Assembly (NCBI GenBank): GCA_947378275.1
Contig: CANCJD010000004.1
Location: 1-38,193 of the forward strand
Length of the DNA: 38,193 nt
Reading direction: 5' to 3'
Origin: Comamonadaceae bacterium
GTDB lineage: Bacteria; Pseudomonadota; Gammaproteobacteria; Burkholderiales; Burkholderiaceae_C
Shown: piece by piece, positions 8,500 to 18,034 of the stretch
Layout: each line of letters opens with the position of its first letter
Numbering within the stretch: position 1 is the stretch's first letter
The notes under the pieces: generated by a model
What the model saw: the letters and a program-made list of their open reading frames with translations, nothing else
Told to the model about the DNA's origin: nothing
Databases searched by the model: none
Made by a program: the position numbers and the translations under genes

Positions 8500-9900
8500 A
8501 TGACTTTCCATATGGGTGCAAACGCCCTTGATGACTTGTTGAACTCACCCGCAATGGGCGTGCAAGGCCTGCATGCAGCCTACCAGCGGCGGCAATTGCG
8601 GCCCTCGCAAGTGGTGGAGCGTTCGCTGGCCCTGGCGCGCGCGAGCGAACCCGGCTTGTTTACCTGCCTGCTCGAAGCGCGCGCCCTGTCCGAGGCCCGC
8701 GCCAGCGACGCGCGCTGGGACGCCGGGCGCCCACTCGGCCCCCTGGACGGCGTGCCTGTGGTCTGGAAAGACCTGTTTGACGTGGAAGGCACGCCTACCA
8801 CGGCGGGCTCGGAGACCCGTCGCCACGCCGCGGTGGCGACTGAGGACGCGTTTGCGGTGCAACGCCTGGCCGTGCGCGGCTGCGTCAGCCTGGGCAAAGT
8901 GGGGCTGAGCGAATTTGCCTATTCGGGTCTGGGCCTGAATCCGCACTTTGGCACGCCTGTGAACCGCGCCAGCGTGGATGGCCACCGCGCGCCGGGTGGC
9001 TCGTCCAGCGGCTCGGCCGTGGCGGTGGCCGCGCGCATGGCCTGGATTGGCATGGGCACCGACACCGGTGGCTCGGTGCGTGTGCCTGCGGCCTTTAACG
9101 GACTGGTGGGCTTTAAACCGTCCATTGGGCACTTTGACAAGCGCGGCGTTTTTCAACTGTCGCAGACCTTGGATGTGCCCGGACCCCTTGCCAACACCGT
9201 ACAAGACTGCGCCTGGGTGGACGCTGCGCTGCGTGGCCACCCGCTGCAACCACTGCAAGCCAGTGCGGTGGCTGGAATGGCGTTTGTGGTGCCCACCAAC
9301 CTGGTGTTTGAAGGCATAGAGCCGGAAGTGCGCGCCGCTTTTGAGCTGCTGCTGGAGCGCCTGCGCGCCGCGGGCGCCCACATTGCGCACCGGCACATCG
9401 CCGCGTTTGACGAACTGGCCGCGCTTACCGCGCGCCACGGCACTATCGCTGCGGCCGAAGCCTATTTCTTTCACCAGTCGCTGGTCGATGGCCCGCAGGC
9501 CGGCGCCATGGACCGGCGCGTGCTGGCGCGCTTGGCGCGCGGCAAAACCATGTCCGCCCTCGATTTGCTTACCGTGCAGGCAGCCCATGTGCGCCTGCGC
9601 CACGAATGCGCGGCGCTCTTGGGCGAGGCCTGGATGCTTTGCCCCACGGTGGTGCACGTGGCGCCTTTGGTGGCGCCCCTGGAGGCAGACGACGAACTGT
9701 TTCACAGCACCAACTTGCGCACCCTGCAAAACACCTTGCCGGGCAACTTTTTGGACCTGTGTGGCGTGAGCTTGCCCATGGGCACGGGTGCCGCAGGCAT
9801 GCCGCTGGGCGCGCTGATTTCGGGTGCGGCCGGGCGTGATGCGGCACTCTTGGCCGCGGCGGCCGGCGTGGAGCAACTGCTCGTAGCCAAGGATTCATAG
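8500..9900 (+). CDS. Amidase (amidase signature family)
   Basis: Ser-cisSer-Lys triad: VVWKDLFDVEGTPTTAGS, GGSSSGSAVAVAARMAWIGMGTDTGGSVRVPAAFNGLVGFKPS. Alternative in-frame starts at 8494, 8512 and 8554. Confidence 0.9.
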   Translation: MTFHMGANALDDLLNSPAMGVQGLHAAYQRRQLRPSQVVERSLALARASEPGLFTCLLEARALSEARASDARWDAGRPLGPLDGVPVVWKDLFDVEGTPTTAGSETRRHAAVATEDAFAVQRLAVRGCVSLGKVGLSEFAYSGLGLNPHFGTPVNRASVDGHRAPGGSSSGSAVAVAARMAWIGMGTDTGGSVRVPAAFNGLVGFKPSIGHFDKRGVFQLSQTLDVPGPLANTVQDCAWVDAALRGHPLQPLQASAVAGMAFVVPTNLVFEGIEPEVRAAFELLLERLRAAGAHIAHRHIAAFDELAALTARHGTIAAAEAYFFHQSLVDGPQAGAMDRRVLARLARGKTMSALDLLTVQAAHVRLRHECAALLGEAWMLCPTVVHVAPLVAPLEADDELFHSTNLRTLQNTLPGNFLDLCGVSLPMGTGAAGMPLGALISGAAGRDAALLAAAAGVEQLLVAKDS

Positions 9901-9921
9901 GTTTTTTTCAAGGAGATGGGT

Positions 9922-10806
9922 ATGGCTAAGGAAATCTTGTGTGGTTTTGGGGTGGACGTGGACGCGGTGGCCGGTTGGCTGGGCTCTTATGGTGGCGAGG
10001 ATTCGCCCGACGATATTTCGCGCGGCCTGTTTGCCGGCGAGGTAGGTTCGCCCCGCCTGCTCAAGCTCTTTGAGCGCATGGGCATCAAGACCACCTGGTT
10101 TATTCCCGGCCATTCGATTGAAACCTTTCCTGCGCAAATGCAGGCCGTGGCCGATGCGGGACACGAGGTTGGCATCCACGGCTATTCGCACGAAAACCCG
10201 ATCGCCATGACCCCGGCGCAAGAAGAAGCGGTGCTTGACAAGTGCATTGCGCTGGTGGAGCAGCTCTCGGGCAAGCGGCCCACGGGCTATGTGGCGCCAT
10301 GGTGGGAATTTTCCAAAGTGACCAACGAGCTGCTGGTGAAAAAAGGCATCAAGTACGACCATTCGCTGATGCACAACGACTTTTCGCCCTATTACGTGCG
10401 CGTGGGCGATAGCTGGACGCCGATTGATTACGGCAAAAAGCCCGGCGAGTGGATGGTCCCGCTGCAACGCGGTACCGAGACCGACCTGATCGAAATCCCG
10501 GCCAACTGGTATCTCGACGACCTGCCGCCCATGATGTTCATCAAAAAGTCGCCCAACAGCCACGGCTTTGTGAACCCGCGCGACATTGAACAAATGTGGC
10601 GCGACCAGTTTGACTGGGTCTACCGCGAAATGGACTACGCCGTGTTTCCCATCACCATCCATCCTGACGTGGCCGGCCGCCCCCAGGTGCTGCTGATGCT
10701 CGAGCGCCTGTTTGCCTATATCAAGTCGCACCCCGGCGTGCGCTTTGTGACCATGGACGAGATGGCCAACGACTTTGCGGCGCGCCAACCGCGCGCCAAG
10801 GCCTAA
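9922..10806 (+). CDS. Polysaccharide deacetylase (NodB-fold) family protein, HpPgdA-like branch
   Basis: [28 protein letters not shown] (HxxxH), [23 protein letters not shown] 6 nt before ATG 9922. Confidence 0.88.
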   Translation: MAKEILCGFGVDVDAVAGWLGSYGGEDSPDDISRGLFAGEVGSPRLLKLFERMGIKTTWFIPGHSIETFPAQMQAVADAGHEVGIHGYSHENPIAMTPAQEEAVLDKCIALVEQLSGKRPTGYVAPWWEFSKVTNELLVKKGIKYDHSLMHNDFSPYYVRVGDSWTPIDYGKKPGEWMVPLQRGTETDLIEIPANWYLDDLPPMMFIKKSPNSHGFVNPRDIEQMWRDQFDWVYREMDYAVFPITIHPDVAGRPQVLLMLERLFAYIKSHPGVRFVTMDEMANDFAARQPRAKA

Positions 10807-10818
10807 GTTCCGCGCTCC

Positions 10819-11118
10819 ATGTGCGGCGTTTGCGGCTCGCTGGGCGGCGAGGAACACTGGACCAGCGGTGCGGGCCGCATCCTGGGTGATAGCGCCCCCA
10901 CGCGCCGAGCCGAGCGGGCCCGGCGTATTCGGGTGATCAACCGCGCGCTCCTTCCCTTGCGCGTGACCGTGAGTGACTGGCAGGGGCGGCTTTATTGGGT
11001 GGCCGGCCCCACCGGCAAACAAATGGTGGTCGATAGCCTGCCCCATATTTGGCAGGCCGCGCAAGAAATCACCGGCCGCAGCTTGGACCCGCTGGCACCT
11101 TCCGTCCTTGTTGCATGA
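10819..11118 (+). CDS. Small uncharacterised protein beginning MCGVCGSLGGEEHW, translationally coupled to the CobW GTPase
   Basis: ORF fills the gap between the deacetylase and CobW genes; its stop overlaps the CobW start (ATGA). Confidence 0.72.
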   Translation: MCGVCGSLGGEEHWTSGAGRILGDSAPTRRAERARRIRVINRALLPLRVTVSDWQGRLYWVAGPTGKQMVVDSLPHIWQAAQEITGRSLDPLAPSVLVA

Positions 11119-12152
11119 CGGAGCGCATTCCTGTCAACGTGCTGACGGGCTTTTTGGGCTCGGGAAAAACCAGCTTGCTCAACCGCCTGCTGCGCGACCC
11201 GCTGTTTAACAACTGTGCGGTACTCATCAACGAATTTGGCGATATCGGCATTGACCACCACCTGGTGGACCGGGTGGACGGCGACATGGTGTTGCTGCAG
11301 TCGGGCTGCATTTGTTGCACCATCCGCGGCGACCTGGCCACCGCCATGCGCGACCTGTATGACCGGCGCGAGCGCGGCGAGATTCCTGCTTTCGTGCGTT
11401 TGGTGATCGAGACCACCGGCCTGGCCGACCCGGTACCCGTGCTGTCCACCGTGATGTACGACCGGGTGCTGCAGCACCACTTTCGCGTGGGCAATGTGGT
11501 GACCACGGTCGATGGGGTCAACGGCGCCGCCAATCTGGGTCAGTACCCCGAATGCCAAAAACAAGCGGCCGTGGCCGATCGCTTGGTGATTACCAAGCTC
11601 GACATTGCCGACGCGGCGCAGACCCCGGCGCTTTATGCCCAATTGGCTCGGGTCAACCCCGGCGCGCCTTGTCTGGCGCTGAACGCGGTGCAGCTCGACG
11701 CCCGCAGTCTGCTGGGCGTGGATGCGTTTGACCTGAGCAGCAAAAGCGACGAAGTGGCCCAATGGCTGCAATCCCCCCGCCAGCGCAACTACTTGTCGCT
11801 GGGCGCAAGCGCGGCAGCAGGCGCCAAGGCCAACGCCAATGTGCACCGCGATATCGTGGCATTTGCCTTGGACTTGCCTGAAACCGTGGATTGGACGGTG
11901 TTCAGCGTGTGGCTGTCTTTGCTGCTGCACGCCCATGGCGCGCAGATTTTGCGGGTCAAGGGCTTGCTGAACGTGGAAGGCGCGGACGCGCCTGTGGTGG
12001 TGCACGGCGTGCAGCAGCTGGTGCATCCGCCCAGCCACCTGGAGCGCTGGCCCACTGCGGACCGAAGTTCGCGCCTGGTGTTCATCGTGCGCGGTTTAGA
12101 GCCCAAGCCCATACAGGACTCGCTGACCCGCTATCTGCGCGACTGCAGCTGA
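11115..12152 (+). CDS. CobW/COG0523 family GTP-binding metallochaperone-like protein
   Basis: Walker A LTGFLGSGKTSLLN, metal motif GCICC (LLQSGCICCTIRGDL), ETTGLADP. Confidence 0.92.
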   Translation: MTERIPVNVLTGFLGSGKTSLLNRLLRDPLFNNCAVLINEFGDIGIDHHLVDRVDGDMVLLQSGCICCTIRGDLATAMRDLYDRRERGEIPAFVRLVIETTGLADPVPVLSTVMYDRVLQHHFRVGNVVTTVDGVNGAANLGQYPECQKQAAVADRLVITKLDIADAAQTPALYAQLARVNPGAPCLALNAVQLDARSLLGVDAFDLSSKSDEVAQWLQSPRQRNYLSLGASAAAGAKANANVHRDIVAFALDLPETVDWTVFSVWLSLLLHAHGAQILRVKGLLNVEGADAPVVVHGVQQLVHPPSHLERWPTADRSSRLVFIVRGLEPKPIQDSLTRYLRDCS

Positions 12153-12171
12153 AAGCTTGCGCATTGCGCTG

Positions 12172-12320
12172 GTGCAACTTGCACATATGCCTGCGCACTA
12201 GAAAAAAGCACCGCACCAAAACAAAGCAAATCTGAAGCGCAGCGCCCAGGCGAAGCTACTTTTGTACGCAAACATGCTGCAGATTGTGGACAAAAATTGG
12301 CACGCTGTTTGCGTATACAA
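12172..12320 (+). promoter_or_regulatory. Composite regulatory region upstream of the ABC transporter operon
   Basis: GTGCAA-C-TTGCAC palindrome (12172-12184), NtrC-half-like GCACCAAAA (12213-12221), TTGTACGCAA (12262), TTGTGGACAA (12284), GCGTATACAA (12311). Confidence 0.5.
12298..12312 (+). promoter_or_regulatory. Sigma54-like -24/-12 promoter TGGCACG-CTGT-TTGC
   Basis: Near-perfect match to TGGCACG-N4-TTGC(A/T) with GG-N10-GC spacing. Confidence 0.68.
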
Positions 12321-12325
12321 GACGC

Positions 12326-13369
12326 ATGAACGCACCGTCCTATCCTTCTTCAGCGGCCATCGAATTGGTCGGTCTGACCAAGCGCTATGCGCCCGGTGCC
12401 AAGCCGGCAGTCGACAGCATCAATCTGCGCATTGCCAGTGGCAGTTATTGCTGTTTGCTCGGGCCCTCCGGTTGCGGGAAAAGCACCACCTTGCGCATGG
12501 TGGCCGGACATGAATCGGTGACTGAGGGCGACATTCTTTTAGAGAATCGCAACATTACCGACCTGCCGGCTGCTGCACGTGGCACGGCCATGATGTTCCA
12601 GAGCTTTGCCTTGTTTCCGCACCTGAGCGCGCTGGACAACGTGGCCTTCAGCCTCAAGATGAAAGGTGTGGCCAAGGCTGCGCGCCTGGAGCAAGCCCGC
12701 AGCCTGCTCGACCGCGTGGCCATGGGCCATTTGGCCGAGCGCAAGCCCGGAGAACTCTCCGGCGGCCAGCAGCAGCGCGTGGCCTTGGCGCGCGCACTGA
12801 TTACCCAGCCGCGCGTGTTGCTGCTCGACGAGCCCTTGTCCGCGCTGGATCCGTTTTTGCGCATCCAGATGCGCGCCGAATTGCGTCGCTGGCAAAAGGA
12901 ATTGGGCCTGACCTTTATCCATGTGACCCACTCGCAAGAAGAGGCGATGGCCCTGGCCGACACGATGGTCGTGATGAACCACGGCGTGATCGTGCAAAGT
13001 GGCTCACCCCACGAGATTTACAACCGCCCAGCCAACGAATTTGTCGCTCGCTTCATGGGCGGTCACAACGTCATTGATACGCCAGCCGGCAAGATCGGTG
13101 TGCGCACCGACCACATCGCACTGTCACCCGCGCAAGCCGCAGACGAAGCAGGTGCACATGCGCAAATCGCGTTGGTGTCGGACGTGGAATACCAAGGCAC
13201 CTACGTGCTGGTCGGACTCCAAAGCCCGGGCGCATCCCACACGGCGCACAGCACGGCGCAATGGTCGGTCATGTTGCTTGAGGCCGCTTTTTCCGCACGG
13301 CCGCTGAATGTCGGCGACACGGTGCGCATGTCCTGGGCGCCCGAAGTCGAGCACCGGCTAGCCGACTGA
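12326..13369 (+). CDS. ABC transporter ATP-binding protein (PotA-like)
   Basis: GPSGCGKST, LSGGQQQRVALARAL, LLLDEPLSALD; PotA-type C-terminal domain. Confidence 0.93.
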   Translation: MNAPSYPSSAAIELVGLTKRYAPGAKPAVDSINLRIASGSYCCLLGPSGCGKSTTLRMVAGHESVTEGDILLENRNITDLPAAARGTAMMFQSFALFPHLSALDNVAFSLKMKGVAKAARLEQARSLLDRVAMGHLAERKPGELSGGQQQRVALARALITQPRVLLLDEPLSALDPFLRIQMRAELRRWQKELGLTFIHVTHSQEEAMALADTMVVMNHGVIVQSGSPHEIYNRPANEFVARFMGGHNVIDTPAGKIGVRTDHIALSPAQAADEAGAHAQIALVSDVEYQGTYVLVGLQSPGASHTAHSTAQWSVMLLEAAFSARPLNVGDTVRMSWAPEVEHRLAD

Positions 13370-13454
13370 TTCCTGTTTTGAAGTAAGCCTTTTTTCCCCT
13401 GTGTTCCACCCCCTCGCTTCGCAAGAAGTTTTTCATCCCCAAGGAGTTTTCCCC

Positions 13455-14741
13455 ATGTCGAATGATTCGAAAGAAGTCCTCAGCACCGCTGCCCCGGTGC
13501 AGCGCCGCACCTTGCTCAAGGGCACGGCTGGTATCTTGGCCGCTGGCGTGTTCCCTGCCGTGCATTCCGCCGACCCCATCGTGTTGCGCTACCTGGGCAC
13601 CGCAGTGAACCAGGACAAGGAAATCGCCGAAAAATTCAAGTCCGACACCGGCGGCAAAGTGGTCATCCAGTACGTGGCCGTGACGACCGACGACGTCTTG
13701 AAGCGCGCCATCACCTCGCCCAACAGCTTTGATTTGCTCGATTCCGAGTACTTCCAGTTGCGCAACCTGGTGCCCACCGGAAACCTCAAGGGCATTGATA
13801 CCAAGCGCATCAAAAACGCGGACAAAATCACCTCGGTGTTTACCACCGGCAAGGTGGCCGGCAAGACCATTGGCGATCAAGGAACGGCCCCCAAGAAAGT
13901 GATCTTTCTGGAAGGCGAAAAGTCCAAGACGTTCGCCAGCAGCCCAACCCAGTACATGTCGCTCATCCCCACGACCTACAACGCTGACACGCTTGGAATC
14001 CGTCCTGACTTGATCAAGCGTCCCATCACGTCCTGGGCCGAGTTGTTGAACCCCGAGTTCAAGGGCAAGGCATCGATTTTGAACATTCCCTCCATCGGCA
14101 TCATGGACGCGGCCATGGTGGTGGAAGCCATGGGCATCTACAAGTACCCCGACAAGGGCAATATGACCAAGAAGGAAATTGACCTGACCATCAAGACCCT
14201 GATTGAAGCCAAAAAACAAGGCCAGTTCCGCAGCCTGTGGAAAGACTTCAATGAGTCCGTCAACCTGATGGCCTCGGGCGAAGTGGTGATTCAGTCCATG
14301 TGGAGCCCCGCTGTTACTGCGGTGCGCACCAAGGGCATTGCCTGCACTTTCCAGCCACTCAAAGAGGGCTATCGCTCATGGGCATCGGGCTTTGGCATGC
14401 CTTCGACCCTGACCGGCAAAAAGCTCGATGGCGCTTACGAGTTCATCAACTGGTTCCTCGACGGCTGGGCAGGTGCCTATCTGAACCGCCAGGGCTACTA
14501 CAGCGCCGTGCTGGAAACCGCCAAGTCCAAGATGGACGCCTACGAGTGGGCCTACTGGATGGAAGGCAAGCCTGCGACCCAAGACATCAAGAGCCCGCAC
14601 GGCGACTTGCTGGCCAAGGCCGGTGAAACACGCGACGGCGGCAGCTACGAGCAGCGCATGGGCGCAGTAGCTTGCTGGAACGCCCTGATGGACGAAAACG
14701 TCTACATGGTGCAAAAGTGGAACGAGTTTGTCGCAGCCTAA
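13455..14741 (+). CDS. ABC transporter extracellular solute-binding protein (PotD/F-like), probable Tat substrate
   Basis: AAGGAG upstream; twin-arginine leader VQRRTLLKGTAGILAAGVFPAVHSA; first downstream member of the PotABCD-type operon. Confidence 0.9.
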   Translation: MSNDSKEVLSTAAPVQRRTLLKGTAGILAAGVFPAVHSADPIVLRYLGTAVNQDKEIAEKFKSDTGGKVVIQYVAVTTDDVLKRAITSPNSFDLLDSEYFQLRNLVPTGNLKGIDTKRIKNADKITSVFTTGKVAGKTIGDQGTAPKKVIFLEGEKSKTFASSPTQYMSLIPTTYNADTLGIRPDLIKRPITSWAELLNPEFKGKASILNIPSIGIMDAAMVVEAMGIYKYPDKGNMTKKEIDLTIKTLIEAKKQGQFRSLWKDFNESVNLMASGEVVIQSMWSPAVTAVRTKGIACTFQPLKEGYRSWASGFGMPSTLTGKKLDGAYEFINWFLDGWAGAYLNRQGYYSAVLETAKSKMDAYEWAYWMEGKPATQDIKSPHGDLLAKAGETRDGGSYEQRMGAVACWNALMDENVYMVQKWNEFVAA

Positions 14742-14785
14742 GCGATAAAGCCTGAATCCCCAATGGAACAACGGATGATTTCACT

Positions 14786-15700
14786 ATGAGCGCTGCTGTC
14801 ACACAGTCATCCGTGGGTTCCGGTTTGCCATCAGGTCGCAGTCTTGCGGCCTGGTGGCAGGCATTGCCTTTGACCCTGGTTTTCTCCCTGTTTTTTCTGG
14901 TGCCGCTGGCACTGGTGCTGATGGTGAGTTTTTGGGACTACAACCAGTACGAGTTGATTCCCGGCTTTACTTTCAAAAGCTATATCGCGATTTTTGAGGG
15001 ATGCGGCAGCGGTGACGAACTGTGCACCACCTTCAAGACCTATGTCTCGACCCTCAAGTTCAGCGCCCTGGTGTGGTTGATCACACTGCTGGTGGGCTTT
15101 GCGGTGTCTTATTTTTTGGCGTTTTGCGTGCGCTCCAGCGGTGCGCAAACGCTGCTCTTTGTGCTGTGCACGATTCCTTTTTGGACGTCCAACGTCATCC
15201 GCATGGTGTCCTGGGTGCCGCTGCTCGGGCGCAACGGGCTGGTGAACCAGGCCCTGGTGGGCATCGGCCTGGTGCAGCAACCGGTGGAATGGATGCTGTT
15301 CTCGGACTTTTCGGTGGTGCTGGCCTTTGTGCACCTCTACACCATGTTCATGATCGTTCCCATCTTCAACTCCATGATGCGCATTGACCGCAGCCTGATC
15401 GAGGCAGCCAGCGACGCGGGTGCCAGCGCCTGGCAGACGCTGTGGAACGTGATCGTGCCGCTGTGCCGCACCGGCATCATCATTGGTTCGATTTTTGTGA
15501 TCACCATCGTGATGGGCGACTTTGTCACCATCGGCGTGATGGGCGGGCAGCAAATTGCCTCGGTGGGCAAGATCATCCAGGTACAGGCGTCCTACCTGCA
15601 GTTTCCGCTGGCGGCGGCCAACGCCATCATTTTGCTGGCCATCGTTTTGATGATCATCTGGGCGCTCACCCGCCTCGTGGACATCCGTAAGGAGTTGTAA
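14786..15700 (+). CDS. ABC transporter permease (PotB-like)
   Basis: EAASDAGASAWQTLWNVIVPL permease EAA loop; six TM segments. Confidence 0.92.
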   Translation: MSAAVTQSSVGSGLPSGRSLAAWWQALPLTLVFSLFFLVPLALVLMVSFWDYNQYELIPGFTFKSYIAIFEGCGSGDELCTTFKTYVSTLKFSALVWLITLLVGFAVSYFLAFCVRSSGAQTLLFVLCTIPFWTSNVIRMVSWVPLLGRNGLVNQALVGIGLVQQPVEWMLFSDFSVVLAFVHLYTMFMIVPIFNSMMRIDRSLIEAASDAGASAWQTLWNVIVPLCRTGIIIGSIFVITIVMGDFVTIGVMGGQQIASVGKIIQVQASYLQFPLAAANAIILLAIVLMIIWALTRLVDIRKEL

Positions 15701-16582
15701 ATGGCTGCCGAAAAACGTTCTGCTGGCTACTGGCCTCTGGCCCTGTTTTTTGCCGCCTTTGTGCTGTTTTTGTACGGCCCCATGCTGGTGATCGTGGTGC
15801 TCAGTTTTCAGGGGCCTGAGGGCGGCCTGACCTTTCCGCTGCGCGGTGTCTCGCTGCACTGGTTTTACAAGCTGGCCGAGGGCCTGGGCGTGGTGGACAT
15901 TGGTGCGGCGCTAAAACGCTCGCTCGGTCTGGGCTTGGTGGTAATGGCGATTACGGTGGTGTTTTCGGTGCTGGCAGGTCTGGCATTTCGCAAAAAGCTG
16001 CGCGGTGGGAATTTGCTGTTTTTTGTGGTGGTGGCCAGTTTGATCATGCCTTCCATCATTGTCTCGCTCGGTATCGGTCTGGAGTTTCGCTTGCTGGACA
16101 CGGCCCTGAAGGCGGTTTTTACAGCCTTGGAAATGGAAGACACCTTGTCTGAATTTGGCACGTCCATGGGCTTGTTCACCTCCGCCCTGGGTGCGCACCT
16201 GACCTGGACGCTGCCTTTTGGCCTCTTGATCATGTTTGCGATTTTTAACCGCTTTAACCCGGCCTATGAAGAGGCAGCGCGCGACCTGGGCGCTACGCCC
16301 TGGCAGGGATTTCGCCATGTGGTTCTGCCATTGATTGCGCCTTCGATTGTGGGCATCGGCATGTTTGGATTCACCCTGAGTTGGGACGAAATCGCCCGCA
16401 CCTCGCAGGCCATTGGCGACGTCAACACCTTGCCCCTCGAACTGCAGGGCTTGACCAGCACCGTCACCACGCCCTCGATTTATGCCCTGGGTACGGTGAC
16501 CATGGTCGTGTCCTTTCTGGTGATGGGCCTCACGGTCGGCTTGGCCCGCTTGCTGGAAAAACGCCAGCGCGCCGCGCCATGA
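15701..16582 (+). CDS. ABC transporter permease (PotC-like)
   Basis: EEAARDLGATPWQGFRHVVLPLIAPSI EAA loop; directly abuts the previous permease. Confidence 0.92.
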   Translation: MAAEKRSAGYWPLALFFAAFVLFLYGPMLVIVVLSFQGPEGGLTFPLRGVSLHWFYKLAEGLGVVDIGAALKRSLGLGLVVMAITVVFSVLAGLAFRKKLRGGNLLFFVVVASLIMPSIIVSLGIGLEFRLLDTALKAVFTALEMEDTLSEFGTSMGLFTSALGAHLTWTLPFGLLIMFAIFNRFNPAYEEAARDLGATPWQGFRHVVLPLIAPSIVGIGMFGFTLSWDEIARTSQAIGDVNTLPLELQGLTSTVTTPSIYALGTVTMVVSFLVMGLTVGLARLLEKRQRAAP

Positions 16583-17313
16583 ACGCCAAGGCGGAAGCCC
16601 TCAGCTGGACCGAAGAGGGTATTTACCAGCGCATGGTGCAAACCATCCGCGACCACCAGTTGCACCCCGGCACCAAGCTCGGCGAAGACCGCTTGGCCAG
16701 CGCCTTTGGCGTGTCGCGCACCCGCATTCGCCCGGTGCTCGCACGCCTGGCGGGCGAGCAGGTGGTCACACTGACGCCCAACCGGGGCGCCACTGTGGCC
16801 CGCCCCACCGAGCAAGAGGCGCGCGAGGTCTTTCAGGCGCGCCGCCTGATTGAGCCCACACTGGTCGCTGCCTTTATGGCGCGCGCCAGCAGCGCCGAAC
16901 TGCGGACGCTGGGCCACTGCATCACCCAGGAAGAAGCCGCCCGCACCCAAGGCGAGCGCCATCGCGCCATTCGGCTCGCCGGTGAGTTTCATTTGCACAT
17001 TGCGCGGTTTTCGCAACACCAGACCCTGGGCCGCATCATGGGCGAATTGGTGTCGCGCACCTCGCTCGTGCTTATGGCCTATGGGCAGCCAGCCGACCTG
17101 GGCCAGGGCCCGACATCCAGCGCTTGCGGCTGCCACGACCACCGCGCCTTGCTCGACGCGATGCGCTTGGGCGACCGCCCGCTGGCCGAGCAGTTGATGC
17201 AAGCGCATTTGCGCGGCCTGGAGTCGCAGTTGCGTTTTGCCCCAGCCCGCGCCCAGGTTCCGGACTTCAATGCTTTGTTTCAACCCGCTTATGCCACGGC
17301 TGCTACTGATTAA
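16579..17313 (+). CDS. GntR family (FCD-type) transcriptional regulator
   Basis: N-terminal wHTH HPGTKLGEDRLASAFGVSRTRIRPVLARL plus an all-helical FCD domain; ATGA overlap with the permease stop. Confidence 0.9.
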   Translation: MNAKAEALSWTEEGIYQRMVQTIRDHQLHPGTKLGEDRLASAFGVSRTRIRPVLARLAGEQVVTLTPNRGATVARPTEQEAREVFQARRLIEPTLVAAFMARASSAELRTLGHCITQEEAARTQGERHRAIRLAGEFHLHIARFSQHQTLGRIMGELVSRTSLVLMAYGQPADLGQGPTSSACGCHDHRALLDAMRLGDRPLAEQLMQAHLRGLESQLRFAPARAQVPDFNALFQPAYATAATD

Positions 17314-18034
17314 TCCCAATACCTCGGCAGGTGTCAGCGCGCTGGTGCTACGCCACGCCCAGGACGCGGTCGGGCACCGGGCGCAGATTGAGGTGGTGAC
17401 TGCGCGCTTTGGCGCACCCTATATTGCCTGCGAAGCCAGTTTTGCTGTGGCCGCGCATGCGGTGCTGGACGCCTGGGCTGCCGCCCAGCTTGCGGTGCAA
17501 ACTGCGGGCCAGGCGCCGTATGACGCAGTGCTGATCGCCTGTTTTGGCGACCCCGGCCTGCTGGCGCTGCGCCAGATGTGCCCAGTACCCGTCACCGGGC
17601 TGGCCGAGGCGGCGTTTTTGCAGGCTTCGGGCCAGGGTCGATTTGCCATCGTGACCGGTGGCGCGGCCTGGGAGCCCATGCTCGCGCGCCTGGCGCACAG
17701 CCTGGGGTACGGGCAAAGTCTGGCCGCCATCCATACCGTGGCCGCAACCGGTGCGGAGCTCGCGCGTGACCCGGTGGCCGCGCACGCCTTGTTGTGCGAC
17801 GCTTGCAGTACGGTGGCCGCAGCCAGTGGCGCGGCATCGGTGATTTTGGGTGGCGCCGGTTTGGCGGGCATGGCGCAGGCCGTGCAGCCAGGCGTGCCGG
17901 TGCCGGTGATTGACAGCGTGGTGGCTGGTGTGCAGCACGCGCTGGCGCTGTGCGGCACACCGGTGGCGCCGCATACATCCTTGGGCTTTGCCTGGCAAGC
18001 CGTGTCGTCGGAGCTGGCGGCTACCGGCGCCTGA
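17291..18034 (+). CDS. Asp/Glu/hydantoin racemase family protein (allantoin racemase-like)
   Basis: MPRLLLINPNTS, YDAVLIACFGDPGL, SVILGGAGLAGM; overlaps the GntR 3' end. Confidence 0.88.
   Translation: MPRLLLINPNTSAGVSALVLRHAQDAVGHRAQIEVVTARFGAPYIACEASFAVAAHAVLDAWAAAQLAVQTAGQAPYDAVLIACFGDPGLLALRQMCPVPVTGLAEAAFLQASGQGRFAIVTGGAAWEPMLARLAHSLGYGQSLAAIHTVAATGAELARDPVAAHALLCDACSTVAAASGAASVILGGAGLAGMAQAVQPGVPVPVIDSVVAGVQHALALCGTPVAPHTSLGFAWQAVSSELAATGA

Noticed and set aside
8545-9876. 443-aa minus-strand ORF antisense to the amidase
   Set aside because: Arg/Gly/His-rich shadow ORF; the amidase triad lies on the plus strand.
9895-11064. 389-aa minus-strand ORF antisense to the deacetylase
   Set aside because: Shadow ORF without domain signature; the sense strand has SD, start and NodB motifs.
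10992-12038. 348-aa minus-strand ORF antisense to CobW
   Set aside because: Shadow ORF; CobW motifs are on the plus strand.
12212-12228. CGCACCAAAACAAAGCA as a full NtrC site
   Set aside because: Only the left half (GCACCAAAA) matches the consensus. It is kept as weak supporting context, not as a site of its own.
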